From JBIOUF01 sp044866695 (GTDB lineage: Bacteria > Actinomycetota > Actinomycetes > Propionibacteriales > Nocardioidaceae), in assembly GCA_044866695.1 (NCBI GenBank), contig JBIOUF010000149.1, positions 1-9,392 on the forward strand: a stretch of DNA of 9,392 nt. Reading direction: 5' to 3'. Shown here piece by piece: positions 1-5,607 of the stretch; position 1 is the stretch's first letter; each line of letters begins with the position of its first letter. The notes beneath the pieces were generated by a model. It had not been told where the DNA came from. It saw only the letters and a program-made list of their open reading frames with translations, and ran no database searches. Both the position numbers and the translations under genes were made by a program.

Positions 1-255
1 CGCCGGCTGGCGTCCAAGGCACAGATCCTCGCCCTCCGCGTCCAGCAACACGGCGTCTGCGCCATCACCGGCTGCGACCGACCCGCCCGCTGGTGCGAAG
101 CCCACCACTGGCGACAGTCCTGGGCCACCGGCGGCACCACCAACCTCGCCGACCTCGCCCTGATCTGCCCCCGCCACCACACCCTCGCCCACCGCCACGG
201 GACGACCATGACACCCGCCCACAACGGCACGTTCCAGCTCCACCGACGCACCTGA
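1..255 (+). CDS. HNH endonuclease (DUF222-type), C-terminal end only
   Basis: This is the last 84 codons of a gene that starts left of the window, ending in TGA at 253-255. The visible part is the HNH nuclease domain that closes DUF222/HNH proteins, which are often present in many copies in actinomycete genomes. Counting from the first codon, Cys20 and Cys25 with Cys56 and His59-His60 form the probable zinc-binding frame. The His35-His36 pair followed by GGTTNLADL gives the ββα-metal nuclease signature, and another His follows in LAHRHG. The biological role of these proteins is poorly known; a nicking or mobile-type nuclease activity is usually assumed from the fold. The N-terminal DUF222 part is not in view, so that assignment rests on the typical tail. 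The next gene is convergent. Confidence 0.88.
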   Translation, partial: RRLASKAQILALRVQQHGVCAITGCDRPARWCEAHHWRQSWATGGTTNLADLALICPRHHTLAHRHGTTMTPAHNGTFQLHRRT

Positions 256-497
256 GCGTCCGGCCCGCCATTACCGCTCGTTGATGAGCCGGCTGGCCCC
301 TAGCTCCCAGGACGGGTGCCCGTGGATCGCCGTTGCCTGGGCGGCGATAGGCCCGTCCTGAGCCACCTCCAGTGACGGCGGCCACGAGCGCGAGCCGAAT
401 GCGCGCCGAGGCAGCATCGGCGGACGCAGAGCCGAATCCGCCCCGCGGTCAGGTGGTCAACGAGGTGGCACACGATCGACGAGCTTGCGCGACGGCG
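256..497. other. Convergent intergenic region with nested inverted repeats
   Basis: These 242 bases separate the ends of the HNH gene and the HAD hydrolase gene. I see no convincing gene in them. CAGGACGGG at 308-316 is repeated as its exact reverse complement CCCGTCCTG at 352-360, giving a 9-bp stem around a 35-base loop. The left arm can instead fold locally as ACGGG-TG-CCCGT (312-323), so the two structures exclude each other. There is no T-run on either side, so a classic intrinsic terminator is not supported, although a U-less hairpin terminator between convergent actinomycete genes is possible. Confidence 0.35.
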
Positions 498-1157
498 CTA
501 TCGGTCTCGGATGGCCTCGAGCAGCTGGTCGAGAGCGTCGATTCGTATTGCCGCGTGGGCTGCGGCGGGGTGGGATTCGTTGACATGGCCCCACGGTCCA
601 CGTCCGAGGAGTACGCCGGTAAGTCCGACTGCCTGGGCAGGGAGGATGTCGTTCTCGAACCTGTCACCGACATAGGCCGTCGCTTCAGCGGTGAGGTCGT
701 GCCGAGAGATGAGCTGCTCGAAGAAGGCCACGTCCGGCTTCTCGGCACCCAGATCGTCCGACGTGCTGATGAAGTCGGCAGGTAGGTCCAGCTCGCGAAT
801 CAGCACCCCCGCGCGGGCGGTCTGGTTGCCCGCGATCCCGACGGTGTAGCCCGCTGCTCGCAGCGCCTCCAGGCAGGGTCGGACGTCGGGGTAGAGGTCC
901 CGCGCGTCGAAGGACTCACCGAGCCCAGCCGCTAGCCGCTTCCTCCGCTCGGTGGCCAGGTCGAAGCCGGGCTGGAAATGCTGGAACACCTGACGGTAGG
1001 CCTCGCCCCGGGCGATCACCGCGCCGAACACGGCGGAGAAGGTGTGTCGAGGAACCCCCAGCCAGTCCGCCCACGTGCGGTACTCGGTCGACTCGTCGAC
1101 GAGGACCTCGCCGACGTCGAAGACGACGCTTCGGATGCGCGGCACCCTGCTCCCCAT
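498..1157 (-). CDS. HAD-superfamily hydrolase (variant motif I)
   Basis: A 219-residue haloacid-dehalogenase-like protein, probably a cytoplasmic phosphatase or dehalogenase of unknown substrate. Motif I is VVFDVGEVLV with nucleophile Asp14, but the usual second Asp two residues on is Gly16, as in the FDxGxV group that includes E. coli YihX. Motif II is weak (around Gly110-Asn111). Motif III Lys140 lies in GAEKPD, and motif IV is GDRFEND (Asp165, Asn169, Asp170). The segment between motifs I and II fits a helical C1 cap. The ATG at 1157 has GGAAGG directly against it, which is too close for a normal ribosome site; GTG at 1145 with GGGGAG a few bases upstream is an equally good start and would remove four residues. 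The gene lies downstream of tRNA-Tyr on the same strand. Family assignment is secure, substrate is not. Confidence 0.88.
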   Translation of the reverse strand: MGSRVPRIRSVVFDVGEVLVDESTEYRTWADWLGVPRHTFSAVFGAVIARGEAYRQVFQHFQPGFDLATERRKRLAAGLGESFDARDLYPDVRPCLEALRAAGYTVGIAGNQTARAGVLIRELDLPADFISTSDDLGAEKPDVAFFEQLISRHDLTAEATAYVGDRFENDILPAQAVGLTGVLLGRGPWGHVNESHPAAAHAAIRIDALDQLLEAIRDR

Positions 1158-1285
1158 CCTTCCCGAGGCGCGAGCCAGAAGCAGACGGCCGGCTCGTCGT
1201 CGCCCGGACCGGCCCGCCGGCGAGCGACCTCCCTGCCGTACTTGGGCGAGACACGTCAAGGTCCAGGTCAGAGGCCCGCTCTCGA

Positions 1286-1371
1286 TGGTGGCAGGTGCAG
1301 GATTCGAACCTGCGTAGGCATACGCCGACGGATTTACAGTCCGCTTCCATTGGCCGCTCGGACAACCTGCC
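1286..1371 (-). tRNA. tRNA-Tyr (GTA anticodon)
   Basis: On the minus strand the acceptor arms GGCAGGT (1365-1371) and ACCTGCC (1290-1296) pair perfectly, followed by discriminator A and an encoded CCA (1286-1288). The anticodon GTA is at 1335-1337 within loop CTGTAAA, on a five-pair stem GCGGA/TCCGT with one G-T pair. The T arm is GCAGG-TTCGAAT-CCTGC. The long variable arm (GGC-GTAT-GCC) makes it class II, as expected of bacterial tRNA-Tyr. It delivers tyrosine at TAC and TAT codons. It is transcribed away from yajQ and towards the HAD hydrolase gene. Confidence 0.97.
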
Positions 1372-1413
1372 GTTGCCGCGCCTGCCAGGTTGAGCCGGAC
1401 GCGGCGAGACGTC

Positions 1414-1419
1414 AGGATA
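1414..1419 (-). promoter_or_regulatory. Possible -10 box for tRNA-Tyr
   Basis: The minus strand reads TATCCT here, 42 bases upstream of the mature tRNA 5' end, which would give a leader of about 36 bases. No good -35 hexamer is visible at the right distance, so this is only a weak promoter proposal. Confidence 0.3.
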
Positions 1420-1463
1420 GCGCAGCACGCACAGTCGCCGAGCATCCGGGAGGACGAGGCAGG

Positions 1464-1955
1464 ATGGCCGACTCGTCGTTCGACATCGTCAGCAAGATCG
1501 ACCGGCAGGAGGTCGACAACGCGCTCAGCCAGGCGGCCCGCGAGGTCGCCCAGCGCTACGACTTCAAGGGCACCGGCGCGAGCATCAGGTGGCAGGGCGA
1601 GAAGGCGATCGAGATCTCCGCCAACGCCGAGGAGCGAGCCAAGGCGGTGCTCGATGTGTTCAAAGAGAAGCTGGTCAAGCGGCAGCAGTCGCTGAAGATC
1701 CTGGACGCCGGGGAGCCGCGGCAGTCGGGCCGGGAGACGAAGATCGCGGTCGGGCTCAAGGAGGGCATCTCCCAGGACCAGGCGAAGAAGGTCGGCAAGC
1801 TGATCCGCGACGAGGGCCCGAAGGGGGTCCGGGTCCAGGTGCAGGGCGACGAGCTGCGCGTGTCCAGCAAGAAGCGCGACGACCTCCAGGCGGTCATCGC
1901 GCTGGTCAAGCAGCAGGACTACGACTTCGCGGTGCAGTTCACCAACTACCGCTGA
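1464..1955 (+). CDS. yajQ: YajQ-family (UPF0234/DUF520) nucleotide-binding protein
   Basis: A 163-residue protein, the same length as E. coli YajQ. It begins with the family hallmark SSFDIVSKIDRQEVDNAL and has RYDFKGTGASI near residues 31-41, KLVKRQQS in the middle and QGDELRVSSKKRDDLQAVIA near the C-terminus, ending QFTNYR. The fold is two RRM-like domains that bind nucleic acid or nucleotide; a Xanthomonas member binds cyclic di-GMP and acts on transcription, but the role in actinomycetes is not settled. The ATG is chosen because the conserved N-terminus starts there and GGGAGG (1448-1453) and GAGG (1456-1459) lie just upstream. It diverges from tRNA-Tyr, with 92 bases between them. The sulfatase gene follows 83 bases downstream on the same strand, but nothing shows that they are functionally linked. 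Confidence 0.96.
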   Translation: MADSSFDIVSKIDRQEVDNALSQAAREVAQRYDFKGTGASIRWQGEKAIEISANAEERAKAVLDVFKEKLVKRQQSLKILDAGEPRQSGRETKIAVGLKEGISQDQAKKVGKLIRDEGPKGVRVQVQGDELRVSSKKRDDLQAVIALVKQQDYDFAVQFTNYR

Positions 1956-2015
1956 GCGCCGGCGCGGTTCGCGTCTCGGCGGGTGGAAGTGCGGGGAAAA
2001 GCCCGGCGAAGACCG

Positions 2016-2042
2016 GCACCGGCCGGTACGGTGCGCCGGTGC
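2016..2042 (+). promoter_or_regulatory. Hairpin that could cover the sulfatase start codon
   Basis: GCACCGGC (2016-2023) is the exact reverse complement of GCCGGTGC (2035-2042), which contains the GTG start of the sulfatase. The left arm can alternatively pair over six bases with CGGTGC (2029-2034), which would free the start codon. Such overlaps arise easily in GC-rich DNA, so a regulatory role is only a possibility. Confidence 0.2.
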
Positions 2043-3541
2043 ACCCACGTCGTACGCCGGCAGTGCTGGCGGTCGTACTGGCCGTCTGCGTGCTGCTCAC
2101 CGGATGGCAGACCCCCGGCAGCGCCCTACCTTCGGCCGACCAGCCCGCCGGCACGGCCGCTCGGGCGAGCCGGCCGAACGTCGTCCTCATCGTCACCGAC
2201 GACCAGACCCTGGCCGACATGCGGGCGCTGCCTCGCACCCGGTCGTTCTTCGGCGACCGCGGGGCCGTGTTCAGCCGCGCGTTCTCGCAGTTCCCCCTGT
2301 GCTGCCCGGCGCGCGCCACGCTGCTGACCGGCCAGCTCGCCCACAACTCGCGGGTCCAGTCCAACCGACCGCCACGGGGCGGGTTCACCGCGCTGGACGC
2401 CCGGGAGACCCTTCCGGTGTGGCTGCGGCGGGCCGGCTACCGGACGGCACAGGTCGGCAAGTACCTCAACGGCTACCCGCTGCCCGGACAGAAGCGGCAC
2501 GTGCCCCGGGGCTGGACCGACTGGCGCGCGCCGGTGCAGAACGTCTACGACTACTCGATGTTCCTGGTCAACCAGAACGGCGCGCTCCGCCACCACCGCG
2601 GCTACCAGGCTCGCTGGGTCCAGACCCAGGTGTCGGACCTGGTCCGCAGGTACGCCCGGTCGGACCGGCCGTTCTTCATCTGGGCGAACTTCCTCGCCCC
2701 GCACAGCGGGCACCCTCTCGAGTCGGACGACCCGATCCGCCGGATCGGCCCGGAAGGGGTGACGACCCCGGCGGTCGAAGCGCGGTTCCGAAACACCATG
2801 CGCTCCGTGCGGCTGCCGGCGAAGCCGAGCCTGCACGAGCGAAACCTCGACGACAAGGGGTTCCGAGGCGTGCCTCAGGGCGAGTTCCGCACGCTGCCGC
2901 CGAGCCAGAGGTGGCAGCTGCAGGAGCTCTACACCCAGCGGTTGGAGTCCCTGCGGTCCGTGGACGTGGCAGTCGCGGGGATCCTCGCGTCGCTGCGTGC
3001 CACCGGCCGGCTCGGCAACACGCTGGTCGTGTTCACCTCCGACAACGGCTACTTCGTCGGGGAACACCGGCTGGTCGGCAAGATGCTGCCCTACGAGGAG
3101 TCCGTGCGCGTGCCGCTGATGATGGCCGGCCCAGGTGTCCCCCCCGGGGTACGCCGCCACCAGCTGGTCGGCCTGGTCGACATCCCTCCGACGGTCCTGC
3201 AGGTCGCGCAGGCGAGGGCCCGGCGGGTGCAGGACGGGGCGTCCCTGCTGCCCTTGGCGGCCAGCTCGACGGTCGGGGCGGACCGGTCCCTGCTGCTCGA
3301 GGGCGAGGTACGGCGCCGCGGCCAGGCGCGCCTCTACACCGCCGTGCGCACCAGCGACGACAAGGTGCTGATCCGCTGGCGCAGCGGCCTGGAGGAGGTC
3401 TACGACCTCGCGAGGGACCCCTACCAGCTGCGCGGCGAGGCCTCCCCCGCCGAGGCGGCGCGGAGACCGGCGCTACGCCGGCTCCTGCGGGCGATGCAGA
3501 GCTGCCGCGGCTACCGGGCCTGCTCGGGCCTGTCCGGGTAA
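2039..3541 (+). CDS. Exported type I (formylglycine) sulfatase
   Basis: A 500-residue alkaline-phosphatase-fold sulfatase, which hydrolyses sulfate esters. Residues 1-30 look like a Sec signal: HPRR, then the hydrophobic run AVLAVVLAVCVLL, then small residues, so it is probably secreted. The mature enzyme begins near RPNVVLIVTDDQ, with metal ligands Asp54 and Asp55. The signature CCPARATLLTG (88-98) fits C-x-P-x-R, so Cys88 is the residue expected to become formylglycine. Lys141 (QVGKYLNGY), His222 (APHSGH), Asp335-Asn336 (TSDNGYFVGEH) and Lys348 fill the other active-site positions. The C-terminal CRGYRAC pair may form a disulfide. Physiological substrate is unknown; glycan or aryl sulfates are typical. 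GTG 2039 is the first in-frame start after yajQ; no good ribosome site precedes it. Activity would need a formylglycine-generating enzyme, which is not in this window. Confidence 0.93.
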   Translation: MHPRRTPAVLAVVLAVCVLLTGWQTPGSALPSADQPAGTAARASRPNVVLIVTDDQTLADMRALPRTRSFFGDRGAVFSRAFSQFPLCCPARATLLTGQLAHNSRVQSNRPPRGGFTALDARETLPVWLRRAGYRTAQVGKYLNGYPLPGQKRHVPRGWTDWRAPVQNVYDYSMFLVNQNGALRHHRGYQARWVQTQVSDLVRRYARSDRPFFIWANFLAPHSGHPLESDDPIRRIGPEGVTTPAVEARFRNTMRSVRLPAKPSLHERNLDDKGFRGVPQGEFRTLPPSQRWQLQELYTQRLESLRSVDVAVAGILASLRATGRLGNTLVVFTSDNGYFVGEHRLVGKMLPYEESVRVPLMMAGPGVPPGVRRHQLVGLVDIPPTVLQVAQARARRVQDGASLLPLAASSTVGADRSLLLEGEVRRRGQARLYTAVRTSDDKVLIRWRSGLEEVYDLARDPYQLRGEASPAEAARRPALRRLLRAMQSCRGYRACSGLSG

Positions 3542-3578
3542 TGGCCGGAGCTCGAGCACAACCGTCACAGGATGCGCC

Positions 3579-3600
3579 GAGCGCCGGCGCCCGCCCGCTC
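3579..3600. terminator. Possible hairpin between convergent sulfatase and aroQ genes
   Basis: GAGCG (3579-3583) and CGCTC (3596-3600) can pair around a loop that itself overlaps the palindrome GCGCCGGCGC (3581-3590). The position, in the 57-base gap between two convergent genes, suits a bidirectional terminator. There is no T-run, so the call is weak. Confidence 0.25.
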
Positions 3601-4051
3601 AGCCACCGTTGGCGGTCAGCCGGGCGAGGTGCTCCACGGCCCAGGCGTAGCCGTGGATGCCGGCGCCGCAGATGACCACGGACGCGACAGCGGAGACGTA
3701 GGAGAAACGCCGGAACTCCTCGCGGGCGTGGATGTTCGACAGGTGCACCTCGGCCACCGGGATCCCGGCGGCGGCAAGCGCGTCTCGGAGGGCGACCGAG
3801 GTGTGGCCGAGCCCCGCCGGGTTGACGACTATGCCCGCACAGGTGCCCCCGGCGGCGTGGATCTCGTCGATGAGCACTCCCTCGTGGTTGCTCTGGACGG
3901 CACGCACCTCCAGCCCGAGCTCGGCGGCCCGGTCGGAGGCCAGCCTCTCGGCGTCGGCCAGGGTGTCGCTGCCGTAGACGGCGGGCTCGCGGGTCCCGAG
4001 GATGTCGAGGTTCGGACCGTTGAGCAGCAGCAGCCGCCGGCGCGCAGTCAC
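3599..4051 (-). CDS. aroQ: Type II 3-dehydroquinate dehydratase
   Basis: A 150-residue protein of the type II dehydroquinase family, which converts 3-dehydroquinate to 3-dehydroshikimate and works as a cytoplasmic dodecamer. It is full length. The signature LLLNGPNLDILGTREPAVYG carries Asn14, Arg21 and catalytic Tyr26. QSNHEGVLIDEIH (53-65), Asn77, His83, His103 in VHLSN and Arg114 match the substrate-binding and catalytic set of known enzymes. The 77-85 loop reads NPAGLGHTS instead of the usual NPGAxTHTS. The start is GTG, four bases overlapping an upstream TGA (GTGA). No shikimate-pathway gene is adjacent. It instead ends a minus-strand run that includes a PcaF-like thiolase, so a catabolic role in quinate/shikimate breakdown is possible; biosynthesis is the default alternative. 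Confidence 0.92.
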   Translation of the reverse strand: MTARRRLLLLNGPNLDILGTREPAVYGSDTLADAERLASDRAAELGLEVRAVQSNHEGVLIDEIHAAGGTCAGIVVNPAGLGHTSVALRDALAAAGIPVAEVHLSNIHAREEFRRFSYVSAVASVVICGAGIHGYAWAVEHLARLTANGG

Positions 4052-4159
4052 AGCCGCAGCCTAGTAGCGTGGTCCGCGCTGAGCGCCCGCGCGGCATCGA
4101 GCAGGGCGGGCAGCACGGTCCGCGCGACGACGCGCGCCGGCTCGTGGGTGGGGGCTCAT
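4048..4159 (-). pseudogene. Frameshifted or read-through small ORF before aroQ
   Basis: The frame ending in TGA at 4048-4050 has nearly all G or C at third codon positions and reads EPARVVARTVLPALLDAARALS and onward to HATRLRL. Its TGA overlaps the aroQ GTG start. It has no start codon of its own except a late GTG. The ATG at 4157-4159, which overlaps the preceding ORF's stop as ATGA, is one base out of frame. Removing one C from the C5 run just after it (4150-4154) would give a continuous 36-residue protein starting MSPTHEPARVV. Alternatively this is a 3' extension of the ORF at 4156-4272 beyond its TGA, which is in the same frame. I do not recognise the peptide. It could also be non-coding DNA with a chance codon pattern. 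Confidence 0.3.
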
Positions 4160-4272
4160 GCCGGCACCGCCTTCTTCTCGTGGTCCCGCAGGTCGAAGCA
4201 CCGGTGGGCGTAGACCCCCGGGGTCACTACCCTCGGGGTCGATGGCCCCGCGCGGTGAGTCAAGGTCGGCAT
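4156..4272 (-). CDS. 38-residue ORF after thiolase; resembles tail of a CoA-transferase alpha subunit
   Basis: The ATG follows the thiolase TGA after three bases and is in the same reading frame. GAAAGG (4281-4286), within the last thiolase codons, gives a good ribosome site eight bases upstream. Third positions are mostly G or C, as in real genes here. Residues 13-38 (PRVVTPGVYAHRCFDLRD then HEKKAVPA) line up without gaps with the C-terminal tail of class I CoA-transferase alpha subunits. In the human SCOT tail, as I recall it, the matching piece is IYVHRLIKGEKYEKRIE; the Tyr, His, Arg, Glu and Lys positions agree. It may therefore be a leftover of a pcaI/scoA-type gene beside a PcaF-like thiolase, either untranslated or expressed as a small protein. 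The match is from memory and short; an unrelated small protein is possible. Confidence 0.45.
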   Translation of the reverse strand: MPTLTHRAGPSTPRVVTPGVYAHRCFDLRDHEKKAVPA

Positions 4273-4275
4273 TGG

Positions 4276-5472
4276 TCAGACCTTTCTTGTCGCGTGGAGA
4301 TTATCCAGCACTACGGCCAGGCCCTGGCCGACCCCGATGCAGATCGCCGCGACGCCGTACCGGGCGTCCTTCTCCCGTAGCACCTTGGCGAGCGTGCCGA
4401 GGATGCGCCCGCCGGACGCACCCAGCGGGTGACCGATCGCGATGGCCCCGCCGCGGCAGTTGACGATCCCCGGGTCGACCCCCCACGCGTCGACGCAGGC
4501 CAGCGACTGTACGGCGAACGCCTCGTTGAGCTCCACCGCGCCGACGTCGGCCCAGCCGATGCCGGCCCGCCTCAGCGCGCCGTTTGCCGCCTCGACCGGG
4601 GCGATGCCGAACAGCTGGGGCTCCAGCGCGTAGGCACCACGCCCGGCGATCCGGGCCTGGGGATCCAGGCCGTGCTCGGCACCGGCGGCCTCCGAGCCGA
4701 GCAGCAGCGCGGACGCCCCGTCGTTGAGCGGAGACGCGTTGCCGGCGGTGATCCGGCCGTTCTTGCGGAACACCGGCTCGAGCCCGGCGAGCGCCTCGGC
4801 GGTGCTGCCCGGACGGATGCTCTCGTCACGGGTCAGCCCCTCGGCGCCCGGCACCGGCACCACCAGGTCGTCGTAGAAGCCGTCCTCCCAGGCCGCATGC
4901 GCCAGCTGGTGGCTGCGGGCGGCGAACCGGTCCTGTCGCTCCCGGGAGATGGAGTGCCGGTCCGCCAGGATCTCGTTGCCCTCCCCGAGCGACACCGTCC
5001 ACTCCGCGGGCATGCGCTGGTTGACCAGTCGCCACCCGAGCGTCGTCGACACCGCGGTGACGTCCTGGGCGGGGAACGCCCGGCTCGGCTTCGGCAGCAC
5101 CCAAGGCGCGCGGGTCATGGACTCCACGCCGCCGGCCACCACCAGGTCGGCGTCGCCGGTCTCGACCTGGCGGGAGGCGCCCATCGCGGCGTCCAGGCTG
5201 GAGCCGCACAGCCGGTTCACGGTGCTCGCCGGGACCCCGACCCCGAACCCGGCCAGCAGCGCGGCCATCCGGCCGACGTTGCGGTTGTCCTCGCCGGCCC
5301 CGTTGGCGTTGCCGAGCACCACCTCGTCCACCCCGGCCGGGTCGATCCCGGTCCGCTCGACCAGGCCGGTGAGGGCGGCGGCGGCGAGGTCGTCGGCGCG
5401 GATGCCGGACAGGGCACCGTTGAACCGACCGAACGGGGTCCGCACCCCGGCATACAGGAAGGCGCTGCGCAT
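4276..5472 (-). CDS. Thiolase (acetyl-CoA C-acyltransferase), PcaF/3-oxoadipyl-CoA thiolase-like
   Basis: A full-length 398-residue thiolase that cleaves a 3-oxoacyl-CoA with CoA to acetyl-CoA and a shortened acyl-CoA, or runs in reverse. Nucleophile Cys89 lies in NRLCGSS. NEAFA is at 316-320, His348 in GGAIAIGHPLGASGG, and Cys378 in CIGVGQG. GAGEDNRNVGRMAALLAG (58-75) and the Val in CIGVGQG, where most acetoacetyl-CoA thiolases have CIGGGQG, are typical of 3-oxoadipyl-CoA thiolases (PcaF/PaaJ). That substrate is favoured but not proven; general beta-oxidation is the alternative, and would suit the nearby icmF. The ATG is supported by AGGAG six bases upstream. Two short ORFs and aroQ follow without room for a promoter, suggesting one transcript. 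Confidence 0.93.
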   Translation of the reverse strand: MRSAFLYAGVRTPFGRFNGALSGIRADDLAAAALTGLVERTGIDPAGVDEVVLGNANGAGEDNRNVGRMAALLAGFGVGVPASTVNRLCGSSLDAAMGASRQVETGDADLVVAGGVESMTRAPWVLPKPSRAFPAQDVTAVSTTLGWRLVNQRMPAEWTVSLGEGNEILADRHSISRERQDRFAARSHQLAHAAWEDGFYDDLVVPVPGAEGLTRDESIRPGSTAEALAGLEPVFRKNGRITAGNASPLNDGASALLLGSEAAGAEHGLDPQARIAGRGAYALEPQLFGIAPVEAANGALRRAGIGWADVGAVELNEAFAVQSLACVDAWGVDPGIVNCRGGAIAIGHPLGASGGRILGTLAKVLREKDARYGVAAICIGVGQGLAVVLDNLHATRKV

Positions 5473-5607
5473 CCATGACTCCTAGGCGCTCTGCGAACAC
5501 TTTTGCGCTGAGAGAACGATGGCACCTCCACCGCCTCGCGGCAGGCCGACGTACCCGGCTGGGCGCCTGCCGCCGCTGCGGCTGGGCGGGTGGGTCGAGG
5601 GGGCCGT
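5473..5607 (-). promoter_or_regulatory. Probable thiolase upstream control region with a tandem imperfect repeat
   Basis: This 135-base gap separates the end of the MDMPI-like gene from the thiolase start. GCGCTCTGCGAAC (5486-5498) and GCGCTGAGAGAAC (5505-5517), read on the plus strand, agree at 10 of 13 positions with a 19-base period, close to the thiolase start; they could be regulator sites. Further upstream, minus-strand GCCG-CAG-CGGC flanked by CGCC/GGCG can fold and may end the tetR/MDMPI transcript. No clear -35/-10 pair was found. Confidence 0.25.

Noticed and set aside
88..89. Twin cysteines (residues 88 and 89 of the sulfatase at 2039-3541) as a possible active-site anomaly; coordinates given here are residue numbers
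   Set aside because: The C-x-P-x-R rule allows any residue at the second place, so Cys88 is the expected formylglycine site and the neighbouring Cys needs no special explanation.
372..785. Plus-strand ORF partly in the 256-497 gap
   Set aside because: Most of it is antisense to the HAD gene, it has no ribosome site, and the non-overlapping part has no recognisable sequence.
978..1463. Upstream extension of the yajQ frame
   Set aside because: It would read across the tRNA-Tyr gene and antisense to the HAD gene; the YajQ family N-terminus and ribosome site fix the start at 1464.
1589..2038. Upstream extension of the sulfatase frame
   Set aside because: It overlaps yajQ in another frame and would bury the signal peptide; no start codon lies between the yajQ stop and 2039.
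1158..2048. Upstream extension of the HAD hydrolase frame on the minus strand
   Set aside because: The frame stays open through the tRNA and antisense to yajQ, but the conserved HAD protein begins at 1157 or 1145; a fusion is not credible.
1953..3590. The 12-mer GAGCGCCGGCGC appearing after both yajQ and the sulfatase
   Set aside because: It is a low-complexity GC palindrome expected often by chance at this base composition; two copies are not enough to call a repeat family.
2104..3675. A 523-codon frame overlapping the sulfatase on the same strand
   Set aside because: Proline- and arginine-rich translation without motifs, shadowing the sulfatase, which has a full catalytic residue set.
4156..4158. 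In-frame TGA as a selenocysteine codon
   Set aside because: No SECIS-like hairpin is evident just downstream, the upstream peptide is not a known selenoprotein, and selenocysteine insertion is not indicated for this gene type.
4429..5478. A 349-codon plus-strand frame opposite the thiolase
   Set aside because: Antisense shadow of a gene with complete thiolase motifs.
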